A stretch of DNA of 64,000 nt, taken from the NCBI GenBank assembly GCA_963921355.3, contig OZ001190.1, forward strand, positions 992,001 to 1,056,000. Reading direction: 5' to 3'. The notes under the pieces were generated by a model. That model made no database searches. It was not told where the DNA came from and saw nothing but the letters and a program-made list of their open reading frames with translations. The stretch is from CAWUEZ02 sp963921355 (GTDB taxonomy: Bacteria > Pseudomonadota > Alphaproteobacteria > Thalassobaculales > Thalassobaculaceae). The translations under genes were made by a program, and so were the position numbers. This document shows positions 1 through 8,585 of the stretch, in pieces. The stretch's first letter is position 1. Each line of letters opens with the position of its first letter.

Positions 1-1
1 C

Positions 2-1531
2 GGACTTGCACTCAAACGCCGGGCTTTCATGCTGCGGCTCGACGACGGCCAGTTCGACGCGGCCGGTGAGCTGGCCGAGGAGGTTGCGGCGACTCTCAAC
101 GGTGACGCACCGGTCGCCAACATTTTTCTGACGGTCGGGAACTTCCAGGAAGGCGACTATGAGCAGGCCCAGAAACGGCTCGACCGGCTGCCGGACAACC
201 GGCTGAACCGCATTCTGAAGCCGCTCGTTTCAGCCTGGATCGCGGTCGGACGGGGTGACCTCCCGGCGGCCGATGCCGCGGTTGAAAGCCTCAGGGACAC
301 CGAGGGCTTTTCCGCCCTGCACGCGCTGCACGCGGCCATGTTGGCAGACGCGGCGGGCGACCCGGTGCTCGCGCGTTCGCGGTACGAGGCCGCGTTGGAC
401 GCGTTGGAGCACCCACCGCTGCGAATTCGGCTGACCGTCTCTGATTTCCTGGCACGGTCCGGATCGCCGGACGCGGCGCTTGAGATCTCGCTTGGCGGCG
501 GCAACGGGGTCGCCGACCCGGCCGATATCCGTCGCCATGTCGAGGCGATCGCCGACAGGCGGCCTGCCGGGGCGCCGCTGGCGCCGGTCGACGGATTGGC
601 CCTGGCGTTTTTCGATCTGGCCAGTGCCCTGCAGCGCGATCGGCGGTCCGAGATCGCGATGATTTTCGCCCGGTTCGCCCTGCATCTGGACCCAGAGTTC
701 CACCTCGCCGCCCTGCTGGTGGCGGAGATCCTGGACGACCGGGGCCAGCATGAAGCTGCGCTCGCGCTCTATGACACACTGCCGGACACGTCCGCCTACG
801 GGCTGATGGCGGAATTGCGCGCCGTCAGCAGCCTGGAGGATCTTGACCGGATCGACGCGGCCGCCACCCGTCTTGAGGGATCCGCCGCCGCGCGCCAGCG
901 CTTGACGGACCCGCTGGTCCGGCTGGGAGACCTGTACCGCGGGCAGGAACGATGGGATGACGCGGTGGATGCCTATGACCGGGCATTCCAGCGGATCGAG
1001 GCCGGCACGGATGCCAATTGGTCTTTGTACTACTCAAGGGGTATTGCCCTGGAGCGCGCAGCCCGCTGGTCCAGGGCTGAATCGGATTTCCTGAGGGCTT
1101 TAGAGCTGCGTCCCGATCAGCCCTATGTTCTGAACTACCTCGGCTATACCTGGGTCGATCAGGGCACCAACCTGGACCGCGCTACCGAGATGATCGAGCG
1201 GGCGGTGTCGCTACGCCCCAATGACGGCTATATCGTCGACAGCCTCGGCTGGGCGATGTATCGGCAGGGCCGGTTCGACGAGGCTGTCGTGCATCTCGAA
1301 AGGGCGGTCGAGTTGCGGCCGGTCGACCCCACGATCAACGACCATCTCGGCGACGCCTACTGGCAGGTCGGTCGGCGGTATGAGGCACGCTTTCAATGGC
1401 GCCGGGCCTTGAATTTCGGGGCCGATGAGGCGCTGGCCTCGGTGATCGAGCGCAAGCTCAAGGGCGGGTTGCCTGGCCGACAGTCCAGAACGGTCGACGC
1501 CGCCGCCGCTGCCCGGGATGCCGAGAGCTGA
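2..1531 (+). CDS. Tetratricopeptide-repeat protein, 5' end outside window
   Basis: The frame is open from the first bases of the window, with no stop before the internal ATG at 29, so the gene probably begins upstream and this is its C-terminal part. The last 200 residues hold consecutive TPR units with the usual small/large pattern (for example LGYTWVDQG, LGWAMYRQGRFDEA, LGDAYWQVGRRYEA), each followed by an ERA-x-x-LRP-type helix B. TPR arrays mediate protein-protein contacts; no catalytic domain is visible. It lies directly upstream of ispE on the same strand, an arrangement I recall from other Rhodospirillales. The partner is unknown. The TPR assignment is certain; the role is not. Confidence 0.85.
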   Translation, partial: GLALKRRAFMLRLDDGQFDAAGELAEEVAATLNGDAPVANIFLTVGNFQEGDYEQAQKRLDRLPDNRLNRILKPLVSAWIAVGRGDLPAADAAVESLRDTEGFSALHALHAAMLADAAGDPVLARSRYEAALDALEHPPLRIRLTVSDFLARSGSPDAALEISLGGGNGVADPADIRRHVEAIADRRPAGAPLAPVDGLALAFFDLASALQRDRRSEIAMIFARFALHLDPEFHLAALLVAEILDDRGQHEAALALYDTLPDTSAYGLMAELRAVSSLEDLDRIDAAATRLEGSAAARQRLTDPLVRLGDLYRGQERWDDAVDAYDRAFQRIEAGTDANWSLYYSRGIALERAARWSRAESDFLRALELRPDQPYVLNYLGYTWVDQGTNLDRATEMIERAVSLRPNDGYIVDSLGWAMYRQGRFDEAVVHLERAVELRPVDPTINDHLGDAYWQVGRRYEARFQWRRALNFGADEALASVIERKLKGGLPGRQSRTVDAAAAARDAES

Positions 1532-1556
1532 TCCGGTCCCGGTCATCGCCGATCCC

Positions 1557-2477
1557 ATGAACGCCCACCTCACAGAAACCCGGCGGGTTGAGGGTTTTGC
1601 CCCGGCCAAGATCAACCTGGCGCTGCACGTCACCGGGCGTCGGGCCGATGGCTACCATGAGCTGGATATGCTGGTCGGCTTTGCCGATATCGGCGATTCG
1701 GTGCGCTGGACCGTCGGCGGCGACAGCTGCCGACTGTCGGTGGAAGGGACGCAGAACAGGCACGACGATGTTCCGGTGTCGACCGCGAACCTGGCCTGGC
1801 GCGCGCTGGCCCTGGCGGGATTGCGCGGGAAGGCCCCGCTCAGTGGGACGTTGACGGTGCGTAAGGCCCTGCCGGCGGGAGCCGGGCTCGGGGGCGGCTC
1901 CAGCGATGCGGCAGCGGTCCTTCGCGCGGTTCTCGGCGAAACCGTCCGCCAGGACCTGATCGCGGATCCTGGGGTTCTGGCCCTGGGAGCAGACGTCCCT
2001 GTCTGTCTGGCTGCGCGGCCGAGCCGTGTTCGGGGGATCGGCAAGTGGGTTTCCGCCGTCGATCTCGGGCAGTCCGTTCCCGTGGTGCTGGTCTGGCCCG
2101 GCCACGGCCTGTCGACCCCGGAGGTCTTTGCCGCGCGCGACGGCGGGTTTGGCGCGCCGATTCCAGAAGACCGGATCCGCGATTTGCACGTCGATCCGGT
2201 CGCGGTGATGGCCGATCTCCGGAACGATCTCGAAGCGGCGGCTGTCCGCCTTCTTCCGGATGTCGGGCTTGCCGTCGCGGCACTTGAGGCCTGCGTTGGC
2301 TGCCGGATCGCCCGGATGTCGGGCAGCGGATCGTGCGTGGTCGGATATTTCTCCAGCCGCGGGGATGCGCGGGAAGCGGCGCTGCGCTTGGGCCGAGACC
2401 GGCCGGACTGGTGGGTGCGCGACGGCAATCTGCACGCCGAGCCGCTCAGCGCGTGGGGGGTCGCTGCGGTCAGTTGA
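1557..2477 (+). CDS. ispE: 4-diphosphocytidyl-2-C-methyl-D-erythritol kinase
   Basis: IspE phosphorylates CDP-methylerythritol in the MEP pathway of isoprenoid synthesis. The three GHMP-kinase motifs are visible: APAKINLALHVTGRRADGYH near the N-terminus, the ATP-binding loop PAGAGLGGGSSDAA near residue 90, and RMSGSGSCVV near the C-terminus. The start is set at ATG 1557, which gives 306 residues; an in-frame ATG at 1518 would overlap the end of the TPR gene and add 13 residues without conservation value. The 3' end overlaps by 8 bp the end of the convergent PodJ-like gene. Family identification is firm; only the start is uncertain. Confidence 0.95.
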   Translation: MNAHLTETRRVEGFAPAKINLALHVTGRRADGYHELDMLVGFADIGDSVRWTVGGDSCRLSVEGTQNRHDDVPVSTANLAWRALALAGLRGKAPLSGTLTVRKALPAGAGLGGGSSDAAAVLRAVLGETVRQDLIADPGVLALGADVPVCLAARPSRVRGIGKWVSAVDLGQSVPVVLVWPGHGLSTPEVFAARDGGFGAPIPEDRIRDLHVDPVAVMADLRNDLEAAAVRLLPDVGLAVAALEACVGCRIARMSGSGSCVVGYFSSRGDAREAALRLGRDRPDWWVRDGNLHAEPLSAWGVAAVS

Positions 2478-4524
2478 GAAATCGCTGGAGGCTGGTGGAC
2501 GGCAATCCGGTTGCCGGCAAGCCGTTCTCCGCCTGAAAACGCGCGATGGCACTGCGGGTAACCGGGCCGGCGATCCCGTCAATCGTGCCCTCATAGTAGC
2601 CGCGCGCCTGCAGCGCCCGCTGGATGTCGGACACGAGCGAAGCGCCGGCGGGTGGTGTCAGGATCAGGGGTTCGGCGGGCGCGGGACGGGCCGCCGCATC
2701 CGCGCCGGCGGTGCGGGCGCGCAACCACGCCTGGGCGGTGGGGTCGCCGGCTTCGGCGGCCGTTCGCATGCGCTTCTCCCGATCCGCGACATCCGCCTCG
2801 AGGACCGCCAGACCGTATAGAGCCGCCGGGATCCCGCCGTCGGTGGCACGCTGGAGCCAGCGGCGGGCCTCGACATCGGAACGGGGAATTCCCCGTCCTT
2901 CCGCGTACAGGCGGCCGAGATTGTGTTGCGCAGGAGCGAAGTTCTGTTCTGCAGCGCTGTGGTACCACAGCAGTGCACGGGTATCGTCCTTGGCCGTGCC
3001 GAGCCCCTGTTCGTACAGGACGCCGAGATTGAACTGGGCAACCGCCAACCCGTTGATCGCGGCCTCGCGGAACCAGGTGGCCGCTTCGGCGGGATTGGCC
3101 GGCTCCGCGGACATCAGGGCGATCGCCACATTGAACTGGGCCGCAGGATCGCCGGCATCGGCCCGGGCCTGCTGGCCGGTCGACGCCGCCGAGGAGGGCG
3201 ACGAGGAGGGCGACGAGGATGCCGACGAGGACGGCGCGGTACCTCGGGGAACCGATCGGGACCGAGGCGCGGGGTCGGTGAGGGTCGGCGCGGGTGGCGG
3301 AGCGACCGGACGCGGATCGACAACCTCAGGCACGACCACCACCGGTGGCACAACCGGCGGGTCATCAGTCGGCACTTCTGCTGGCGCTACCGAAAGACTA
3401 CTCCCAGTTTCAGCCGTTGTATCCTCTCGGAGCGTCGAGATCTGCTGGGGTCCGGACTCCAGAGCGTCATCGGTCTCGGGCGCCGGGGCCGGCGACATTT
3501 CTGATACCGCAGGATCGGACTCGCCAGCCTGACTGGCACTTTGGACCGTGTCATCGGGGCCCGAGGAGGCGGCGGGGGCCATAGCGTCGGCGCCGTCCGG
3601 GCGTGCGGTATCAGAGGACTCGTCGGGTGCGAGGCCGGGGATCATCGCCAGGATGCTCTCGATGTCGAGCGCGGCCCAGAGTCGGCGGCCGTCGGCGCGC
3701 AGAATTTCGGGTGTGGCCGCCAGCCGATCCGCGACGTCCTGAGCGCTCAGGGCGCGCCAGTCGATCGGCCCCTGGCGCATCACCGCCCATCCGACCGCGC
3801 CGGAAACGGCGACGATCACAACCGCCGCCGCGGCCAGGGCTGCGCGCCGGCCGCGGCGGGTTCCAGCATCGGCACCGGTGGAGCGATCAGACCGTTCAGC
3901 GACATCCGTCAGCCCGAGCGCGGATACATCGATCGGGTCAGCCTCAAAGTCATGGACTGGTGCCACCGGCTCGGGACGCGGGGCGGCCCCGCCGGCGTCC
4001 GCCGACAACCGGGCGCGATCGATATCGGCTTCAGGGGACCAGCCTTCCGGCGGGCCATCGGGCAGGGCGCGGCCACGTTCCCGCGCGTCTGCCTGCTGTC
4101 GTCCATCCTGGTGGGTCACATCGTCGCCGCCCAGGTCGTGTCCGAGAAGCGGGCGCCGGCTGGCGTCCGCCACCTCTGCCGGGCCCGTGGACCGGGCATG
4201 GCTTTCGAGGGCGACGAGGCGTTCGGCGGCCTCCTTCAGGGCGAATCCGATCGGCCGCAGCCGGTCCTCGAGGAGACGCTCACCGTCCTCCAGGCGACTG
4301 AAGACCGCCTCAGCGGTGTCCGCATTGACTCCGACGGGCGGGGGCGTGGCAGCAGCACCGACCGGATGGCGGGATCCAACCGTCAGGCTGACGCCCCGGC
4401 TGGCGGCGTCGTTCTGGATCGCATGATCGATCCATTCGCCGATCGTCATGCCGGCGGCGTTGGCGGCACGCCGCGCGATATCGCGGGTCGCCTGATCGAC
4501 CCCTTTCACACTCCACGCCGTCAT
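2470..4524 (-). CDS. PodJ-like protein: polar-localisation module, TM helix, Sel1 repeats, peptidoglycan-binding domain
   Basis: 684 residues. The N-terminus carries a WSVKGV...GEWIDHAI module (residues 4-36) also found at the start of Caulobacter PodJ-type proteins. A charged, partly helical cytoplasmic region follows, then one membrane helix (about 228-249), a long Pro/Ser/Glu-rich linker, Sel1-type repeats (about 450-600, with AQFNLGVLYEQGLG and AQHNLGRLYAEGRG) and a C-terminal PG_binding_1 domain (about 632-684, YYEGTIDGIAGPVTRSAI). This order, cytoplasm-TM-periplasmic Sel1-PG binding, matches PodJ, a polar organelle-assembly factor, although this protein is shorter. Two downstream genes repeat the N-terminal module. 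Cell-pole scaffolding is inferred from architecture only. Confidence 0.8.
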   Translation of the reverse strand: MTAWSVKGVDQATRDIARRAANAAGMTIGEWIDHAIQNDAASRGVSLTVGSRHPVGAAATPPPVGVNADTAEAVFSRLEDGERLLEDRLRPIGFALKEAAERLVALESHARSTGPAEVADASRRPLLGHDLGGDDVTHQDGRQQADARERGRALPDGPPEGWSPEADIDRARLSADAGGAAPRPEPVAPVHDFEADPIDVSALGLTDVAERSDRSTGADAGTRRGRRAALAAAAVVIVAVSGAVGWAVMRQGPIDWRALSAQDVADRLAATPEILRADGRRLWAALDIESILAMIPGLAPDESSDTARPDGADAMAPAASSGPDDTVQSASQAGESDPAVSEMSPAPAPETDDALESGPQQISTLREDTTAETGSSLSVAPAEVPTDDPPVVPPVVVVPEVVDPRPVAPPPAPTLTDPAPRSRSVPRGTAPSSSASSSPSSSPSSAASTGQQARADAGDPAAQFNVAIALMSAEPANPAEAATWFREAAINGLAVAQFNLGVLYEQGLGTAKDDTRALLWYHSAAEQNFAPAQHNLGRLYAEGRGIPRSDVEARRWLQRATDGGIPAALYGLAVLEADVADREKRMRTAAEAGDPTAQAWLRARTAGADAAARPAPAEPLILTPPAGASLVSDIQRALQARGYYEGTIDGIAGPVTRSAIARFQAENGLPATGLPSTSLQRFLN

Positions 4525-4624
4525 GTCGTCGGCAACCCATCACACTACCAGAGGGCACCATGAGTATAGCTCGGTAGTGATATCCCGCAAAGACGCCTGT
4601 TTTCGGGCGGTTTCGGGAGTACGG

Positions 4625-5422
4625 TCAGGTCTTGCGCTTGCGCCCGAACAGGCGGGAGAAGAACCCGCCTTGGCGGGCCTTGGGCAGCACCAGTTCCTCG
4701 ACCAGCTGCAGACGGTCGGCAATCCGGCGCATGTCACGCTCGATCGGATCGAGAGCCGCCGCCGAATCCCGGGGCAGCCGATGGGCGAAGTCGTCCAGTC
4801 GCTCAACATCGACCGCCATCCGATCGATTCGGTCGGTCAATCGGCTGTCGGCAGCGCGGGCATCGATGTCATCGAGACGGGTGACGATCTCGTCGATGCG
4901 CGCCGCCAGCTCCGTGACCCGGGTGCTCAGGTCGTCGATCGCCGGTACCGGCGACTCCAAGCGGGATTCCAGCCGGCGCATCCGATCCCTGAGGGCGGCG
5001 ACACCCTCGCCGACCCGGTCCTGCTCGATGGCTTGAAGCGCCTCCCGCGCCTGCCGCCATTGACCGGGGCCGAAATTGAACCCCGGAACGTCCGTGGCGC
5101 GGCGTCCGAGGCCGCGGACAACCATCCTCCGGTCCCCGGACGGCGGGATGCCGGCCGCGGACAGGTTGGGATCAGACCCGGCGTTCAGGCTGGGGTCCGA
5201 CATGCCCGAGGGAGCGGCGGATGGATCGCCGCCATCACCCGGCAGCTCCGCGGCATGCGATCCGGTGGAGTGCGATCCGGCGGTTGGTCCGGCCGCCGAT
5301 TCGCGGATGCGGCGCGCCAACCAGACACCGATCGGCTCGCCGGATTTCGTGGCAGCCTGCTTGGCGAGTTCCCGGTCCTCCCGAGACACGCCCTTTATGC
5401 TCCACGGCGAAGCGCCCGACAT
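4625..5422 (-). CDS. Coiled-coil protein with PodJ-type N-terminal module
   Basis: 265 residues starting at ATG 5422. Residues 5-40 (SPWSIKGV...ELAKQAA...IGVWLARRI) repeat the module at the start of the neighbouring PodJ-like gene. After a low-complexity Gly/Ser/Pro linker, residues about 125-245 are strongly predicted helical and heptad-like (repeated L-x-x-R/D/E patterns, for example MRRLESRLESPVPAIDDL), ending in a basic tail (FFSRLFGRKRKT). No membrane helix or enzyme motif is present, so it is probably a cytoplasmic coiled-coil scaffold or partner. The basic FxxRLFGRKRK ending may contact the membrane. The family is unnamed; function is unknown. Confidence 0.75.
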   Translation of the reverse strand: MSGASPWSIKGVSREDRELAKQAATKSGEPIGVWLARRIRESAAGPTAGSHSTGSHAAELPGDGGDPSAAPSGMSDPSLNAGSDPNLSAAGIPPSGDRRMVVRGLGRRATDVPGFNFGPGQWRQAREALQAIEQDRVGEGVAALRDRMRRLESRLESPVPAIDDLSTRVTELAARIDEIVTRLDDIDARAADSRLTDRIDRMAVDVERLDDFAHRLPRDSAAALDPIERDMRRIADRLQLVEELVLPKARQGGFFSRLFGRKRKT

Positions 5423-5515
5423 GGATCCCCCACCCTCGGTTGGATGCCCCCTTGGTAGGCCCAGGTCGTGCCAGTATGCAGGCTTCGGGAGTGACGTCCA
5501 GCGCGCGGTGAGCGT

Positions 5516-5857
5516 CTAGCGCGGCTCCCGGTCCAGCCGGCGCTCAAGCCGGTCCAGTCGCTCCGACAGTCTTTCGACGACATCTTCCAACCCGTCGAGC
5601 ACGTCGATAAAGCGCGCTTCGTTGCGCTCCAGGCGCGCGTGCACGCCGGCCACCAGCGCCGCATCCTCGACGATCCCCTCCTCCGGCGCCGCCGGGGCAT
5701 CGGAGGGCACCGGAAGGGGATGTCCGGCCGCCTCGGCGGCACCGACGCGCCGGATGACATGGCTCAGCCACTCGCCCATCGTGGAGTCGTGTTCGGCTGC
5801 CCCGGACTTGGCCAATTCGCGCGAATCGAGGCTCACGCCCTTCACGCTCCAGGGCAT
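5516..5857 (-). CDS. Small helical protein with PodJ-type N-terminal module
   Basis: The open frame extends upstream to 6022, but that part lies antisense to tRNA-Gln, so the start is placed at ATG 5857, giving 113 residues that begin PWSVKGVSLDSRELAK. This is the third copy of the WSVKGV...GEWLSHVIRR module. The C-terminal 40 residues are a highly charged helix (RFIDVLDGLEDVVERLSERLDRLERRLDREPR) with heptad spacing, suggesting a short coiled coil. It seems a minimal version of the preceding paralogue: module, linker, coiled coil. No upstream Shine-Dalgarno is strong. Function is unknown. Confidence 0.7.
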   Translation of the reverse strand: MPWSVKGVSLDSRELAKSGAAEHDSTMGEWLSHVIRRVGAAEAAGHPLPVPSDAPAAPEEGIVEDAALVAGVHARLERNEARFIDVLDGLEDVVERLSERLDRLERRLDREPR

Positions 5858-5977
5858 CTTGGCCTTAGGTGTAGGCGCCACGGGGCTTCTCCGACGGGAC
5901 AGGACGTTAACGACGTTATCATACCGCAACCGCGCCCTTGCTTGAAACGCGTCGAGTTGCGTATGTTCCGGCACGCC

Positions 5978-6052
5978 TGGGGCGTAGCCAAGTGGTAAGG
6001 CAGCGGTTTTTGGTACCGCCATTCGCAGGTTCGATCCCTGCCGCCCCAGCCA
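5978..6052 (+). tRNA. tRNA-Gln (anticodon TTG)
   Basis: A complete cloverleaf can be drawn. The acceptor arms TGGGGCG and CGCCCCA pair, the anticodon stem GCGGT/ACCGC closes a seven-base loop TTTTGGT with TTG in positions 34-36, and the T-arm contains GGTTCGATCC. A 3' CCA is encoded at 6050-6052. It reads CAA codons. It is divergent from the small PodJ-module gene and convergent with the cyclase gene. Confidence 0.96.
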
Positions 6053-6119
6053 ATCGTTTCAGCCGGTCGTTGCAGCCGTCCGATTTCCGGGCCCGTTTCG
6101 TGGCCCGCTGCGGCCGTGG

Positions 6120-7520
6120 TCAGCGGGCCAGGACCATGAGATCGACCGGCGTGTCCAGACCGATCACCGTGCGTCCCGATCGGGGCTCGGGCTCCGACCT
6201 CGGCCGGTATCCCTGGGCAATGCCCGTCCGGTAGGTATCCGCGTCGGTCAGCGCCCGAACCTGTTCGGCTTTGGTGTGTTTCTCGAGCTTGGCAGACAGG
6301 TTCACGGCCGCACCGATGACCGTGTATTCCAGCCGCGTTTCGTCACCGACGGCACCGAACACAACCGGTCCGGCCGCCACCGCAGCGCCGACCGCCGGCG
6401 CGGGCAGGCCGGCAGTCCGACGGCGGGCGTACCAGGCGGCCGTCTCCTCGGCGATCGCGTCGACCGCCCGCAGGGCATCGGCCACCGGCTGGTCGACGGG
6501 CCGGGTTGCCCCGAAGGTCGCCATGATGCCGTCGCCCAGGAACTTGTCGATGCTGCCGCCATGGCGCTGGATGATCGGTACGACCAGGCGCTGATAGTCG
6601 GACAGCAGCGCGATCAGATTGTCCGGCGCGATTTCCGTCGCCATCTGCGAGAATCCGCGCATGTCGACATTGAGCACAGCCGCGTCGCGGACTTCGCCCC
6701 GGCCGGCCTCGACTTCCTGGTCAAGGTCGGTGATGCGCGCCGCCACGTCGCTCGAGAAGAACCAGGACAACTCGCGTGCGGCCATGCTTTCGCGCACCGA
6801 CAGCACCAGAAGGCGCCGGGCACGAATGATCGCGACCGCCAGAATGCCGGTCACTACCAGGATGGAGACGATCTTGTCGAACTCGGCGCCGATCAGAACA
6901 GCGTTGGTGGTCAGGTAGAACACATAATCCCGGGTGATCGGTGAGTTCATGCCGTCCAGGAACAGGGCATAGACCACCATCAGCACCCATCCCAACGATG
7001 CGGCCACGCCGCACAGAATGACGTAGCGCGGCTCAAACCGCAGGGTTCTGAGCGCGATGAAAATGAACAGATACAGGACGGTCGGCGCTTTCAGATAGAA
7101 CGCCGCCGGCTGCATGTACTGCAGGTGGAAACTCCAGATCGTACCGAGCAGGAGGGCGACATCGGCCACGACCGAAAGAGACAGGAACCAGCCCGGCAGG
7201 CGACGCAGATAGGCCAGACGCAGGCGCACCAGCGTGAACACGAAATAGGTGCCCAGCACCCACGGGATCGGGAGGAACTCGGCTTCCGGCGGAAAGGTCT
7301 TGGGCGATATCGCATAGAGAGATCCGAAGCCGACGACCAGCGCAAGCTGCAGCCAGCCAATCAGAATCTCGCTGGAATCCTGCTGGGCAGACATCGCCTC
7401 GCGAACCCGCTCGGGCAGCACATCGATCTGGTCCTGGACCGCCGCGACCTTGTGACCGGGGGCAGGGTCAGGAGGCGTTGAGACCGAAGGCTTGGAACCA
7501 GGGGATGCAGGTTCGCTCAT
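6120..7520 (-). CDS. Membrane-bound class III adenylate/guanylate cyclase
   Basis: 466 residues. About six hydrophobic segments between residues 50 and 240 form an N-terminal membrane domain, followed by a short linker helix and a class III nucleotide cyclase catalytic domain (about 275-466). Both metal-binding aspartates are present, in LNVDMRGFSQ (D286) and DKFLGDGIMATFG (D330), and the EYTVIGAAVNLSAKLE segment with the conserved Asn/Arg region is intact, so it should be active and most likely makes cAMP. The membrane part is probably a sensor, with unknown ligand. It stands alone between tRNA-Gln and a methyltransferase gene. Confidence 0.9.
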   Translation of the reverse strand: MSEPASPGSKPSVSTPPDPAPGHKVAAVQDQIDVLPERVREAMSAQQDSSEILIGWLQLALVVGFGSLYAISPKTFPPEAEFLPIPWVLGTYFVFTLVRLRLAYLRRLPGWFLSLSVVADVALLLGTIWSFHLQYMQPAAFYLKAPTVLYLFIFIALRTLRFEPRYVILCGVAASLGWVLMVVYALFLDGMNSPITRDYVFYLTTNAVLIGAEFDKIVSILVVTGILAVAIIRARRLLVLSVRESMAARELSWFFSSDVAARITDLDQEVEAGRGEVRDAAVLNVDMRGFSQMATEIAPDNLIALLSDYQRLVVPIIQRHGGSIDKFLGDGIMATFGATRPVDQPVADALRAVDAIAEETAAWYARRRTAGLPAPAVGAAVAAGPVVFGAVGDETRLEYTVIGAAVNLSAKLEKHTKAEQVRALTDADTYRTGIAQGYRPRSEPEPRSGRTVIGLDTPVDLMVLAR

Positions 7521-7713
7521 GGCCGAACTCCAGAACCGGATGGGAGGCGCACGGACCGGTGTCCGGCGACCACGGGTGACGCCTGTCCGTTCGCGGACCG
7601 CACCTCGGGCACTCTGTCCCGCAGCAACCGACCCGGGTCTTCGGCGGCGACGGTCAAGCCGAATGTAGGGAGCGGGGCGACCCGGTTCGCCTCAGATCTG
7701 CGTGAGCGGCCCG

Positions 7714-8547
7714 TCAGCACGCCGGCGCGCGCTTGATGGCCCACAGCGAGCTTTCGGGCGCGGTTGCGGCGTGCGGGATGCGCCCGGCCACGCCCGTCGC
7801 GATCTCCGCCGCCAACCGGCTGCGCACATAGTGGCTGGCGAACACCGGCTCCAACCCGCCCGCCGCCAGCCACGCCGCCACCACGAGGTCCTCGGAATAG
7901 ACCCGCCAGCCCCAGGTGGAAGGGTATGGATCCGGCAGAAAGATGTCGTGAACATGCACCAGAACCCCCGCCGGCAATGTCGGCAGCAGGCGGCTGAACA
8001 GCCGGTCGACGTCGGAGCCCGGCAGGGCCAGATGGCTTGAATCGATGAACAGGATATCGCCCGCGGCCAGGGCGGGCAGGGCATCGAGCGCGACGTCCTG
8101 CAACGGCTTGGTGACCAGCTTGACATCGAGGGAGGCCAGATCGGCCCGAGGAGCCGGGTCCACGCAGTGGATCTCGCAGGCAAACCCTCCGTCCGCGACG
8201 GCGCGGGCCAGAAATCGCGTGGAGTGGCCGGATCCGACCTCGAGGATTCGCGCCGGCCGGTGTCGTCGCACCAGGGCGTAGGCCGCCGCGCCATCCAGGC
8301 CGGGAAACCAGTCCTGCTGCCAACGCGGTTCGGGAGGGGAGGCACCGTCGAACCGCTCAACGATCTCGCCATGCTCGTCGATGGCCGCAAGCACCGACCG
8401 CATCGCCGGTTCGGCGGCGGCGAACACGGCCTCCAGTTCCGGATACGGATCGGAGGCCCGCAAGGCAGCCGCATAGCGGTGTGAAACAAACACGCCGGTA
8501 TTGGAAATACCAAGGACAGATGAAACCGCTACCAGCGTTTTTTTCAA
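7714..8547 (-). CDS. Class I SAM-dependent methyltransferase
   Basis: A Rossmann-type methyltransferase. Motif I is ARILEVGSGHSTRFLA, followed by an acidic end of strand 2 (HCVDPAPRAD) and a DILFIDSSHL strand-4 segment; the substrate is unknown. The start is uncertain. The frame runs upstream into the preceding gene, but there is no ATG near the gene border. TTG at 8547 is the nearest usual start and gives 277 residues. An ATT codon at 8556 lies 8 nt after an AAGGG sequence and would begin with the plausible peptide NSLKKTLVA. It follows the MBL-fold hydrolase gene by about 30-40 nt, so the two are probably co-transcribed. Confidence 0.8.
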   Translation of the reverse strand: MKKTLVAVSSVLGISNTGVFVSHRYAAALRASDPYPELEAVFAAAEPAMRSVLAAIDEHGEIVERFDGASPPEPRWQQDWFPGLDGAAAYALVRRHRPARILEVGSGHSTRFLARAVADGGFACEIHCVDPAPRADLASLDVKLVTKPLQDVALDALPALAAGDILFIDSSHLALPGSDVDRLFSRLLPTLPAGVLVHVHDIFLPDPYPSTWGWRVYSEDLVVAAWLAAGGLEPVFASHYVRSRLAAEIATGVAGRIPHAATAPESSLWAIKRAPAC

Positions 8548-8585
8548 AGAGTTAATGGTCGATACCCTTGCCGAATCGCTGCCGG

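Noticed and set aside
1458..2594. A 378-residue minus-strand frame opposite ispE
   Set aside because: Arginine/proline-rich shadow of ispE on the opposite strand, with no family similarity.
5858..6022. N-terminal extension of the small PodJ-module protein
   Set aside because: It is antisense to tRNA-Gln and has no similarity to the paralogues, which start at the WSVKGV module.
7521..7713. A gene between the cyclase and the methyltransferase
   Set aside because: The only open frame here is a shadow of the methyltransferase region; the 193 bp look non-coding.
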